Assembly (NCBI GenBank): GCA_021234155.1
Contig: JAJEKV010000046.1
Span: 7,013,012-7,077,011, forward strand
DNA: 64,000 bases
Origin: Isoetes taiwanensis
Taxonomy: Eukaryota; Streptophyta; Lycopodiopsida; Isoetales; Isoetaceae
Direction of reading: 5' to 3'
The notes beneath the pieces were generated by a model. It made no database searches. It had not been told where the DNA came from and worked only from the letters and a program-made list of their open reading frames with translations. The translations under genes were made by a program, and so were the position numbers. Positions 11,513 to 21,694 of the stretch are shown piece by piece. The stretch's first letter is position 1; each line of letters opens with the position of its first letter.

Positions 11513-11857
11513 TTGAGAGCCACCACAGAGTCCTGTGGCACAGGATTATCTTGCAAACGAGGACCATGGCCGACAGCACCAATGGTAGCCGCCAGAGAAG
11601 GTCGGATGTGGCAAGAGCCCCGTGAGCCAACAGGACCTACGGGACTTCCCTCGGCACGATGGATAAGCGGCCGGAATCAAAGATCCCTAACCTCGATGCA
11701 CTTAACGCCCCGGGTGAAACGCGCAACAAAGAACAAAACAGCCATCACTAGCATGGACCCGAGTAGGAGGAGGGTGGAGAAGACGAATGAGGAAATGCAA
11801 ATGGAGGATGGACCCAAATCGAAGAAGAAAAGGCAAAGATCCCGCAAGGTTGGTTGA
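11513..11857 (+). pseudogene. Basic ORF1-like frame of LINE
   Basis: This 114-codon frame is very basic towards its end (PKSKKKRQRSRK) and lies upstream of the endonuclease domain, where LINE ORF1 RNA-binding proteins are encoded. No CCHC knuckle or RRM is visible, so the call rests on position and charge. Confidence 0.3.
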
Positions 11858-12929
11858 ATTAGAGAAATCAAATGTTGAGCCGGATGCATGGGAGTCATTT
11901 GATAGGATAAAAGCCACACTTAAGGGAATATGAGGAGCAAAATAAAATTAAGCATGATGTTAGACTAATTGGGATAGCGTAAAAGGCCTAACGAGGATAT
12001 ATATCGAAGTTACCGCGCAGAAGTGTTAGAAACGGTGTTCAAGGAGCAATGTGGGCCATCATCAAAGCCCCACGATCAGGGCCAATGGAGGGGAGACCGA
12101 GACACATAAACTTGACGTTAAGGGATTTGGCTACCAAGGAAAGGATCCTACCTGATGGGACCCGATTGAGGAATGGAATCAAGGTACGAGTCATTAATCT
12201 GATGCGAGATGTGGGCTGCACAGGAGTTGGCCAAAGCCAAGGATCCCCGAACCAAGCAGGATACAAGCGGGGGTCAAGAATGGCAAGGTATACACAAGAG
12301 GGGAGAGAACAAGCGACTCAACCCACAGAAACAGACGGCAGGTGTTGCGTGGGCAACGCGGGGTGCAGGGGATAGAAAAATCAACAGAGGCGGAGAAGGA
12401 AAACATACCTACCGATGTCTATACAACAGGGCCGGAGAACGACCGATCGAAGGAAGCTCTAAGAGCGTGCACCTGGTAGAAGGAACTAGAACGAGTAATA
12501 GGAAGAAACGAAAAACGGGGGAAACGTAAGAGAAAGCAACACAAGCAAGGTTCGGAGGGCCAACCCCGACAATGAAGACCGTGGGAAGACCAAGGAGGAT
12601 GGGCATTGGTACGTAAAAACACGAGATACGTATGAGCAACCCCTGGGAAAAGACGCGACATTGTGGTAATGGAACCCACGGGGTACCCATGAGATGATGG
12701 AGAAAGGTTAGAAGGTGCCCAAGGTCAGGATACATAATATGCCCCCGACAGAGACTTGGGAGCATAACGCCAAAAGGCTGCCAGAGGAGGAAGGATACCA
12801 ACTGCTCAATGTTGGAAAGACAGGAATTTAAAATAGGAGGGGAGAGGCAGGTTTGGCTTGTTATATAAAAAAAAAAGCAGTAAAGCTAACAATGCATGTA
12901 TGTTACATTCAGATATCAATAAAAGATAT

Positions 12930-13350
12930 ATGGTTTTGAGTATCCAAATGAAAAACAAACAAGATGTGGTTCGATAATTACATATTACCCGCCGACAAGT
13001 GATAAACTAGAACTGCTAGATCCGGGAGAGAATATAACTAAAATGGAAGGAACAAGGACCGCGATTATAATAGGAGATCTAAATGCTAGAACCGGACATG
13101 AACAAGCACGAAAGTACACACCCGGGATGAGATAGGGGGCGACAAAGGTATACGATGAGGGCACATGAGTGGCGTGGCGAGGGATACTGAAGATAAGGCG
13201 CAGGTCAATGCTAGAGGTGAATTATTTGGAAGTATGCACGGCAACAGGGGATGATTATAGCCAATGGTGTGGGAAAATGGAGGGGATCGGGAGGCTTCAA
13301 TGAAAGTCAAAACACACATGGTAAGAGCATAGTGGATTATATAATTGTGA
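12930..13350 (+). pseudogene. LINE apurinic-type endonuclease remnant
   Basis: Across shifting frames the translation includes ITYYPPTSDK (about 12976-13008), then AIIIGDLNARTG (about 13057-13093), the conserved GDxNA core of APE-type endonucleases, and GKSIVDYIIVNEQAK (about 13320-13365), the conserved S-x-(I/V)-D-Y-I segment. These nick target DNA to prime reverse transcription. Multiple stops show it is dead. Confidence 0.75.
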
Positions 13351-14029
13351 ACGAACAAGCAAAGAAAAAAGATAGAAGGGGCTGATGCTTTGCTGAATGG
13401 CCAATCGAGGAGGGAAAGCCATAGACCGCTTAAACTAACAATCGGGCTAGGGGAGACGCCACAAAAAAGACAAAGACGAAAGAAAGGAAGATAATAAAGA
13501 CAGGGTGAAGATTCAGCTCCAAGAGACACACGCAGAAACCTTCACCCAAATGATCAAGGAGGAAATGGGAGAATGGAACTGGGGAGAGCACAACGCAAGT
13601 GAGAATGGAAACACCCTAAATGACATCATGGTAAGGGGTAGCAACAGAGGTGTTTGGGAAAAAAGATCAAAATCAGGAAAAATAGGGCATTTAGAGCTTC
13701 AGTATGGTATGATGACGAGTGTAGGGAATACAAGAGGAAAGTAAGAAAACATAGGGGAAAGGAGACATACCGAGAAGAAAGGGCAGCATACATAAGATTA
13801 CTGAAGAAGAAGAGATACAATAACACATTCTGACCAATGGTACTTGGGAAAATGCTGAAAAAAGCCCCGAAGGTTTTGGAGAGGACTCAAAAATAAAGGA
13901 GGGGAAGTAATGTGAAAGCAAAGAACGAACAAGATGACATTGGAACCGAGGGATGGGAGAGTTACTTGGATAAATTATACAAGGCAGGGGGCACCTCCAA
14001 AGATCGATACCACTACAAAGATGATCGAC

Positions 14030-15151
14030 AAACCATGCTTCAACTTGCTAGACGTAGGGATGGCCCTGAACAGGATGGCCAATCATAAAGCTCCGGATTT
14101 ATACGGACTCACCGCGGAACTGCTGAAGTGTGCCGAATTAGAAATCGCATGAAATGTGTTACGCACATTTTAACATTTTCATACATACAGGACTCCCGCA
14201 TGATGGACATACAACAGTCATACCTTTACATAAGACGAGGGAATAGAAAAGATCCGAGGAATTACGTAACAATAATGGTAAGCTCGATTTTTTCGCAAAA
14301 TGGTTTGGAAAGGTATTGGATAATAAACTAAAGAAAATGGGCGGAAGAAGGAAATATGAGAGAGCAGGGGCAAGCGGGGTTCGAACCGGAGCACTCAACC
14401 ACGAGATCATCTAGTGACCCTACGGATATTAATAGAGCGTAACAAATTGCGTGGAAAGAAAATAATCTGCTGCTTTGTAGATTTCAGAAAAGCATTCGAT
14501 ACGGTTCCGAGAGAGAAGCTGCTAAAGAGATTGATGGACATGCAGGCCCCGAGAAATATGGTAGGATCGATAGCAAGACTATACCACAAGGTGTATGCTA
14601 AAATGGAACAGAAGGACAGCCGATAACTGCGGACAATCGGGGTAAAGCAGGGATGCCCGCTATCCCCAACACCGCTTGGAATATACATAGACGCACTACG
14701 TGGATACATAGCGCGACGTAAGGGAGACGAGCATGCCCCAACGCTAGGAGACACGAAGGTACCAATAATGCTATACGCGGATGATCTTAGTATGATGGCA
14801 ACAAAGAACAAAGGAATGCACAGACTGCTCAAAATTCTAGAACAATTCTGTGAGGATACAGGGCTGACAGTGAATCTAGCAAAAACTAAGATAGTCATCT
14901 TTGGACACAAGAACAGGCATAAACCTTTTAAATATAAAGGTAACGAGATAGAGGAACCAACAGAATACAGATATCTAGGGTATGACACGCACGGCACAGG
15001 GAAATGGACCAAAGGAGCCAATGCCAGATTTCAATCAGCTATAGGAAGCTACTTCAACATGAAAAACTTTTGTAACAGAAGTAGAATAACCGGATCGATA
15101 TCAAATGTTATCTATTCAGTCGCAAGAATAGCCACCACCCGCTATACCTGA
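14030..15151 (+). pseudogene. LINE reverse transcriptase remnant
   Basis: RT blocks occur in the right order: MANHKAPDLYGLTAELLK (about 14075-14128, normally NKApGxDGi), CFVDFRKAFDTVPREKL (about 14470-14522, block with the first catalytic Asp), GVKQGCPLSPTPLGIYID (about 14639-14692), and MLYADDLSMMA (about 14768-14800, catalytic YADD). This is followed by the thumb-like GLTVNLAKTKIVIFG. Frames change between the blocks, and a stop lies before the GVKQG block. The catalytic motifs are typical of non-LTR elements. Confidence 0.85.
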
Positions 15152-15439
15152 AAGCGTAAGCATGGGGGCCAGGTCTAACAGAGAGAAACTGGGAAAAGCA
15201 GGAAGGAATTCTTAGGCAATGGCACAGACAGGAATTCAGGGTGAGGACAAACACACCACTAACAATCATGGTCCTCGAAACAGGGCAGAAACCAATGGAA
15301 GTGAGAGCATGGGAGAGAACTATAAGATACCTGCTCAGAGATAACGCGGGAGACATACAAGGAAAACTGGCCCAAAGATTGCAATCACGTAATCAAGAAA
15401 AAATCACATATCCTCGAAAGCAAAGGATGGTTTAAGGAG

Positions 15440-15832
15440 GTGGCAACATGGACCAGACAAATGGGATTAAATCTGAGTGACCTAATAGAAGAGGGGCAGT
15501 GGAATGAGGAGTGGGCAGACACAGCAACAAGAGCATGGCTGCAAAGGCATACGGGACCCAAGACAGACTGGCTCATACAGGTTTTTAATCCAGACCAACA
15601 AATAGGACATCAGATATACAGGGATAACTTACTGGGGAAAAACAGAAGGGACACGCTAGCCAGATTTAGGATGGGAAGCCATGATCTGAGAATCGAAAAA
15701 GACAGGTGGAGAGGGGTAGACAAGGAAGACAGGATATGCAGAACCTGCGACGGGGGGAGAATAGAGGATGAGAACCATATGATTAGTGATCGCCGGCATA
15801 CGGAGACATCGTGGGACGATATAGGAATATAA
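15440..15832 (+). pseudogene. LINE C-terminal region with partial zinc-binding motif
   Basis: The 130-codon frame contains TLARFRMGSHDLRIEKDRW followed by ICRTCDGGRIEDENH. This is the conserved C-terminal pattern of many LINE ORF2 proteins (RFR.GSH.L...W then C-x2-C...H). The last cysteine of the expected knuckle seems replaced. The frame ends at a TAA about 400 bp before the 3' tail. Confidence 0.6.
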
Positions 15833-16227
15833 GGTGGGGAGAACCACCACAAGTCGATGAAGATGACGTAATCACTAAGTGATCTAGCGAGACGCGATCC
15901 ACGTAATGACGACCGCATTACGAGAGAAGTACACAAAGAAAGAGGGCTTGTAATATGATCCGCACAAAACCGACTCATATAGCCTCACACAAATTGCTTT
16001 CGACTAAAAGCTGATTGATAACGACGCATCACCGCATCTTTGCGGCCAAGCCGAGGTAAAAAGCTGGGTGCCGGGATTAAAGGAAAAAGTCAGCCTTCCG
16101 AAAAGGCTACATTATAACAAATATTGATGTGCTAGTAGCACCCTTTTAGGGAGCTCGCCCATGCTACACAAGTCCAGGGGCCTTATGGCACAAAGGACAC
16201 AAATGTATTCTATTCTATTCTATTCTA

Positions 16228-18112
16228 ATACTCAGGGTATAAATACTCAGGGTATAGATACTTGGTGTATTTATACCCCTGGTATGTGTTTCCAAGCCCT
16301 ACCCATGCATTGTCCAGATAAACCACCAACTTGTGTCCATTGGGTATAAATACTCAGGGTATAATTACTTGGTGTATTTATACCCATGGTATGTGATTCC
16401 AAGCCCTAGTCATACATTGTCCAGATAAACCACTAGTTTGTGTCCAGATAAACCAATAGTTTGTGTCCAGATAAACCACAAACTTGTGTCCAGGTAAACC
16501 AATGGGGTAATCATTGGAATTGGGTATAAATACTCAGGGTATAAATACTTGGTGTCTTTATACCCCTGGTATGTGATTACAAGCCCTACCCATACATTGT
16601 CCAGATAAACCACTAGTTTGTGTCCAGATAAACCACCAACTTATGTCCAGATAAACCAATGGGGTAGTCATTGGCATTGGGAAAAAATACTCAGGGTATA
16701 AATACTTGGTGTATTTATACCCATGGTATGTGATTCCAAGCCCTACCCATGCATTGTCCAGATAAACCACTAGTTTGTGTCCAGATAAACCAATGGGGTA
16801 ATCATTGAAATTGGGTATAAATACTCAGGGTATAAAGACTTGGTGTATTTATACCCATGGTATATGATTCCAAGCCCTACCCATGCATTGTCCAGATAAA
16901 CCACTAGTTTGTGTCCAGATAAACCACCAACTTGTGTCCAGATAAACCAATGGGGTAATCATTGGAATTGGGTATAAATACTCAGGGTATAAATACTTGG
17001 TGTATTTATACCCCTGGTATGTGATTCCAAGCCCTACCCATGCATTGTACAGATAAACAACCAACTTGTGTCCAGATTAACCACCAACTTGTGTCCAGAT
17101 AAACCAATGGGGTAGTCATTGCCATTGGGTATAAATACTCAGGGTATAAATACTTGGTATACCCATAGTATGTGATTCCAAGCCCTACCCATGCATTGTC
17201 CAGATAAACCACTAGTTTGTGTCCAGATAAACCACCAACTTGTGTCCAGATAAACCAATGGGGTAATCATTGGAATTGGGTATAAATACTCAGGGTATAA
17301 ATACTTGGTGTATTTATACCCATGGTATGTGATTCCAATCCCTACCCATGCATTGTCCAGATAAACCACTAGTTTGTATCCAGATAAACCACCAACTTGT
17401 GTCCATATAAACCAATGGGGTAATCATTGGAATTGGGTATAAATGCTCAGGGTATAAATACTTGGTGTATTTATACCCCTGGTATGTGATTCCAAGCCCT
17501 ACCCATGCATTGTCCAGATAAACCACCAACTTGTGTCCAGATTAACCACCAACTTGTGTCCAGATAAACCAATGGGGTAGTCATTGCCATTGGGTATAAA
17601 TACTCAGGGTATAAATACTTGGTGTATTTATACCCATGGTATGTGATTCTAAGCCCTACCCATGCATTGTCCAGATAAACCACTAGGTTGTGTCCAGATA
17701 AACCAATGGGGTGGTCATTGGCATTGGTTATAAATACTCAGGGTATAAATACTTGGTGTATTTATACCTATGGTATGTGATTCCCAACCCCACACATACA
17801 TTGTCCAGATAAACCACTAGTTTGTGTCCAGATAAACCAATGGGGTGGTCATTGACATTGGGTATAAATATTCAGGGTATGAATTTGGTGTATTTGTACC
17901 CATGGTATGTGATTCCAAGCCCTACCCATGCATTGTCCAGATAAACCACCAACTTGTGTCCAGATAAACCAATGGGGTATAAATACTCAGGGTATAAATG
18001 GTAGTCATTGACATTGGGTATAAATACTCCGGGTATTGATACTTGGTGTATTTATACCCGTGGCATGTGGCACCAAGACCTAACCATACATTGTCCAGAT
18101 AAACCACTAGTC
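16228..18112. repeat. Satellite array, copy 1, main part
   Basis: About 13-14 head-to-tail units, mostly 150-157 bp with shorter ones of about 110-135 bp. Each unit has a GGGTATAAATAC-TTGGT-GTATTTATACCC hairpin (12-bp arms), then TGTGATTCCAAGCCCTACCCATGCATTGTCC and a variable number of about 22-bp modules built on TTGTGTCCAGATAAACCA. Length variation comes mainly from gain or loss of these modules. Long minus-strand frames through the array (YLDNAWVGLGITYHGYKYTKYLYPEY) reflect repeat periodicity, not genes. Confidence 0.93.
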
Positions 18113-18204
18113 CACAAAAAACATAGTTCTTAAAACTGGTGTGAAGCGTGATTCCATCACATATCTGATATACATAGTTACGCAAGGAGATAGTCTAGTG
18201 CTGC

Positions 18205-20033
18205 AAAGCAAGAAAAAATGAGAGCAGATGGTTCTATGGCAGCAATACCTAAAGTGAATGGTCTGCCTTCTTGATACAAGAATATACACACTCTTGGTGT
18301 AGAGAAACCCACAATCTAATGGTCTCTGGAACATTTGGATGTGGCAGCCAAGTGTCTCTAGCAAGTTTGCGAGAGATATTGTACACATCATCCATATCAA
18401 GAATCTGGTCACGGTTTTTCTCTTCAGAGGGGTTCATTCTCCTCTGCAGTGCCCATTCCTCCTCGTGCTTTGTCATGACCTGTTGGAAATTGTGGTTTTG
18501 ATGAAGCAAATTCCTTGCCCAAAGCTTCTTCTTCTTAGATAGCCAGGGGGGGCACATTGAACCTGGTTTTCTCACAATTTGGATCTTCCCTTCCATGGCA
18601 TGCCTGCCCTTGCGAATCGATGCGCTTCATCTCATAATAAGTTATCTTTGTCCACTCTGGCCTCAAGTATAATTGCTTCAGTTGGAAGTGGCACATGCAC
18701 CCGCGCTTGATGCTGGGTCCCCTGAACCTCTTGCATTGAGATGGATCCAATCTCTTAGCCTCAGCCACCAACGCCTTTCGTGTCTTTTCAAGCACCTTTC
18801 GGGTATTGGCCCGGAGGTCCTTTGGACCATAGGCACACCAGTAGCTGCAAAACCATAGCCCCAATTCCATCCACAGTTTCTGTCAATCTCAAAATGCAAA
18901 GCAGAAACAGAACAAATAAATGCATTAAAAGAAAGAAAATACACCGGATAACACTCACATGGTGCTGTTGAGGTGCACATTTTCGTCGACCTTCCTCTTC
19001 AGATCCCCCAGTTTTCTGCAGTTTGAAAACCTCTTGTAGAAGTTTGTGTTTGTGCCATCACAGTTCTCCTCTCCGTTTATGAAATCAGCTGCCCTGTTGC
19101 TTGGCACTACTAGAGGATGGGTTGTTCGCAACGTCAGTTTGCGACGTATATGAAACGTCCACGTCGTAAAAATCGCGTACGTTCCCATAACGTCGCACAA
19201 AATTTAAACGATGTCGTAGATAGAACATCCCACGTCACAGTTGGAACGTCTGGTCAGACGTCGCAATGGCAAAAATCGAGTACGTTCCTACGACATTGCA
19301 CAAAATTCAAACAACATCGCAGGTAGAACGTCAGACGTCACAGTTGGAACGTCTGGCCAGACGTCGCAATGGCCTACTACGTGCCACGCCGCACTAGCGA
19401 CGTATCACGTCGCAAGTGCAACGTTAAACGTCACAACTGAAACATCTCATTGCGAGTGAAAGAATAAACACAAAATAAATACAAATACGAGTTATTGAGG
19501 TGTTGGTAAGGCCTTAGGTTTGTTAGCCAGAGGTTAGTTTGGGCGCACATATATATACGTCTTAGCAATATATGAGTGAGTCTGTAAAACGTCATAAGGA
19601 CATATATTTTATACATATTTGGGACGTCCATGACGTCGCTAATACATTGCACATGCGACGTACGTGACGTCGCACATGCGACGTGACATCGCGCTGCGAC
19701 GAATCCACGGCGACGTCATTTGCGACGAGCGGGAAACATTATTAAAGCGTGTGCATGCGACGTTTGATGTCCTCTTACGTCGCTAAGACGTCGCAAATGA
19801 CATCGCAAACTGCCTATTCTGTAGTAGTGTGGAATGTAGCAAGTGTGGACACATTGGGTCTGCTGCCCACTTTCGATGACCACCTCATCATCGATTGGAG
19901 CCACATTTGTAATAGGCTTCAACAGTTTCTCAATTCTCCAATTCAGATTGGCTTTAGAGAAGGGACCGGGCAGAGGATGCTGCAGGTCCACGAGCTTTAG
20001 CCTCTGAAACATGCAGCCGGCTGATTCAGCCAT
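18205..20033 (-). pseudogene. MULE/FAR1-like transposase N-terminal region, copy 1, interrupted
   Basis: The minus-strand frame starts at the ATG at 20033 (MAESAGCMFQRLKLVDL) and runs to HTCYIP, where the CACTA element begins. Beyond the element it resumes in frame with SNRAADFINGEENCDG at 19104. After a likely intron (18880-18958) comes a Cys/His-rich region with RGCMCHFQLKQLYLRP and TYYEMKRIDSQGQACHG, then ARDTWLPHPNVPETIRLWV. I recall this order from plant MULE-type transposases and FAR1-like zinc-binding domains; the assignment is tentative. A 7-C run at about 18546-18552 shifts the frame in this copy. The predicted intron does not join the two best frames in phase in either copy. The catalytic part is missing where the satellite begins. 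Confidence 0.5.
19105..19829. mobile_element. Non-autonomous CACTA (En/Spm) DNA transposon, complete
   Basis: The element starts CACTACTAGAGG and ends TCTGTAGTAGTG, whose reverse complement is CACTACTACAGA: the CACTA terminal inverted repeat. The flanks are the 3-bp duplication TGG (19102-19104 and 19830-19832), the size this superfamily makes. Both subterminal regions are packed with GACGTCGCA / TGCGACGT motifs in both orientations, like the subterminal transposase-binding repeats of CACTA elements. At 725 bp it has no coding capacity. It interrupts a minus-strand reading frame that is in phase once the element and one TGG are removed. Confidence 0.94.
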
Positions 20034-21439
20034 GCATTTTTGCTATGACCTTCAAGCAACTCTAACAAAACAGAGCTTCAAAACAAACGATACCTATCTC
20101 TATTGCACCCGGGTTTACACCAAAGAAGCCAGAATGCTCCTCCATCATCGAAGCGCTACACCAATCCATCCGGGAGCCGGAGTTGAAGCTTTGGCGAGTC
20201 AGAATTGGGGATGGAACGGGAATTCCCGAACAACATTCGCACGGGCAGGGAACGGGGCGTCTTTCTTTTGGGACGGAACGGGGGGGCTCCAGGGAATTTA
20301 ATGCTTGTCAGCCCGTGGTACTCTGGTCTTGTGTCAGTATGAGCCATAATGATTAACAGTCTTGCCTATCCGGATAAACCACCGGGATGGGGTCATGGAT
20401 GCCCAACCGGATGGCCATCGCAGGCGCATGGATGGGCGGATGGCTATGGGATGGGGGGTGATGGGATGTCCAGAAAAACCACCCGAAATATGTCTGGAAA
20501 AACAGTATCCCATTGTAGATATACGAGCGCCCATATTCAAAAGCAAAATCTTTCTATCTCTAATATATAGTTGTAATATGGAAAGTAAGGGGCTAGCTTA
20601 AAATACGCAAGCATTTTTAGAATTTTTAAGATTAGGATTAGATACGTGTAAGGATGATAAATTTAGCATGTTATAAATTGACACCTGTATTGGAAAGAGT
20701 AGCATGAGAGATGGTTCTAGATGCTCATACTGGGTTCTAGATTTCTGCAGAAGGTTAGAACCCTGTAGCCAGGAATGTTCTAGATGGGTCTGTGCTTTTG
20801 TATAAAAGGAGGCGACAGCGACAGTCCAAGGCATAGCTAAGCGTTGATTCCCTTTGGATTTTGCAGTTGAAGGCAGCGATGATTAGTAGTCTATGATTAG
20901 TGGGCGGCATCATAACCACCAGAACCACCAGTTTAGAAGATTAGTCATGATATTGCGGCGATTCTAGGATGCCTTTGGGTTTCAGTTCTGAACCAAAGCT
21001 TGGTGTTCAAAATTTCGGCAGGATTCAAGTATCATAGCACAGAGTTGGGCTTGTGAAAAGCACAGAATATTGTGAAATAAGTCGGACCTATGGTTTGCTT
21101 CTTCTGTAGATACTTTGGTTCCGGCATCCTGTGGCTGTGAGTTTTCAATTTCGGCTGGATTCAGGTGCCATAAAACAGAGTTGGAGTTGCGAAAAGCACA
21201 AAATAACTCTGAAATCGGTCGGTTTCATCTTTTCGTTGATACAAAAGGGAGGAGTAGACGTCCATCAGCTTGAAGTGGCGCGATTTCTCTCCTGAGCTAG
21301 GTCGATAGCATCCAATCTTGGGAGATTTTTGGCTTTTGAATAGGCACAAGGGAATGGGAGGCAGAATTCCAACTGCCAAAATCTGGCAGTGCAATCTCAC
21401 GGTTGTACTACACGAGCTACAGGTATGTCTGGCACTATT
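20034..21439. other. No gene recognised; short direct repeats
   Basis: No assigned gene. A GC-rich patch (about 20150-20490) contains GGATAAACCACC-like words reminiscent of the satellite module but not arrayed. A diverged direct repeat of about 75 bp (about 21010-21086 and 21146-21223) shares TTTCGGC(A/T)GGATTCA and GAAAAGCACA. Confidence 0.45.
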
Positions 21440-21694
21440 GACTTCACTCATTTTTTGCCTTTCTTTTGGATGCTTCCCAATACATTTCCAAGCTAAAAGA
21501 GTAACATCTCTTGCATGATAATCACCTTTTAACTGTGGATCCATGATCAGATAAAACTTCTGGCTATTATTTATATAAGGTCTCACCCACTCAATTAGTC
21601 GATGCTCCTTCTTAGGTCGAAGACGATCTACTGCTCTCCTTCCAGCAGTCAGTAATTCAAGCATTAAGAACGAAAGAGCCCAAATTAAGTTGAG
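21440..21694 (-). pseudogene. RLCK-VII (PBL-like) protein kinase C-lobe fragment
   Basis: The minus-strand translation reads LMLELLTAGRRAVDRLRP, LIEWVRPYINNSQKFYLIMDPQLKGDY and LAWKCIGKHPKERQKMSEV. This is the subdomain IX-XI end of receptor-like cytoplasmic kinases of the PBL group (family pattern LLELLTGRRAVD, LVEWARPYL, IMDPRLEGQY, RP.MSEV). The catalytic N- and C-lobe motifs upstream are missing, the expected DVYSFGVV stretch is eroded to WALSF, and the frame runs into unrelated sequence on both sides. It is a short relic, probably one captured or leftover exon. Confidence 0.8.

Larger units (their letters stand above)
8442..16227 (+). mobile_element. Decayed LINE (APE-type non-LTR retrotransposon) inside the satellite
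   Basis: About 7.8 kb interrupts the satellite in copy 1 only. In plus order it contains a long leader with duplicated monomers (10951-11250), a basic ORF1-like frame (11513-11857), endonuclease motifs (12930-13350), reverse-transcriptase motifs (14030-15150), a C-terminal cysteine motif (15440-15832), and a 3' end of repeated TATTC (about 16205-16227), the kind of short-repeat tail some LINE clades use instead of poly(A). Stops and frameshifts break all domains, so it cannot be autonomous. Clade assignment is not possible by eye. I found no clear target-site duplication; a few satellite bases seem lost at the junction. The first 3 kb could include an older, separate insertion. Confidence 0.8.
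1588..19551. repeat. Segmental duplication, copy 1
   Basis: The sequence from about 1588 matches 37766 onward in the same orientation, through the COBRA-like gene, the small ORF, the satellite, the transposase pseudogene and the first 447 bp of the CACTA element, ending at 19551. Similarity is very high by eye; I did not compute an identity. Relative to copy 2 it carries two large extra pieces, a TRIM-type element (3963-4343) and a LINE (about 8442-16227), and many small indels. The left end lies just upstream of the FG-repeat exon, which is absent from copy 2. Confidence 0.93.

Noticed and set aside
16410-17683. Long minus-strand ORFs repeating YLDNAWVGLGITYHGYKYTKYLYPEYLYP
   Set aside because: They occur because the satellite unit lacks stops in one frame. 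They follow the repeat, break with every unit-length change and have no start or splice context.
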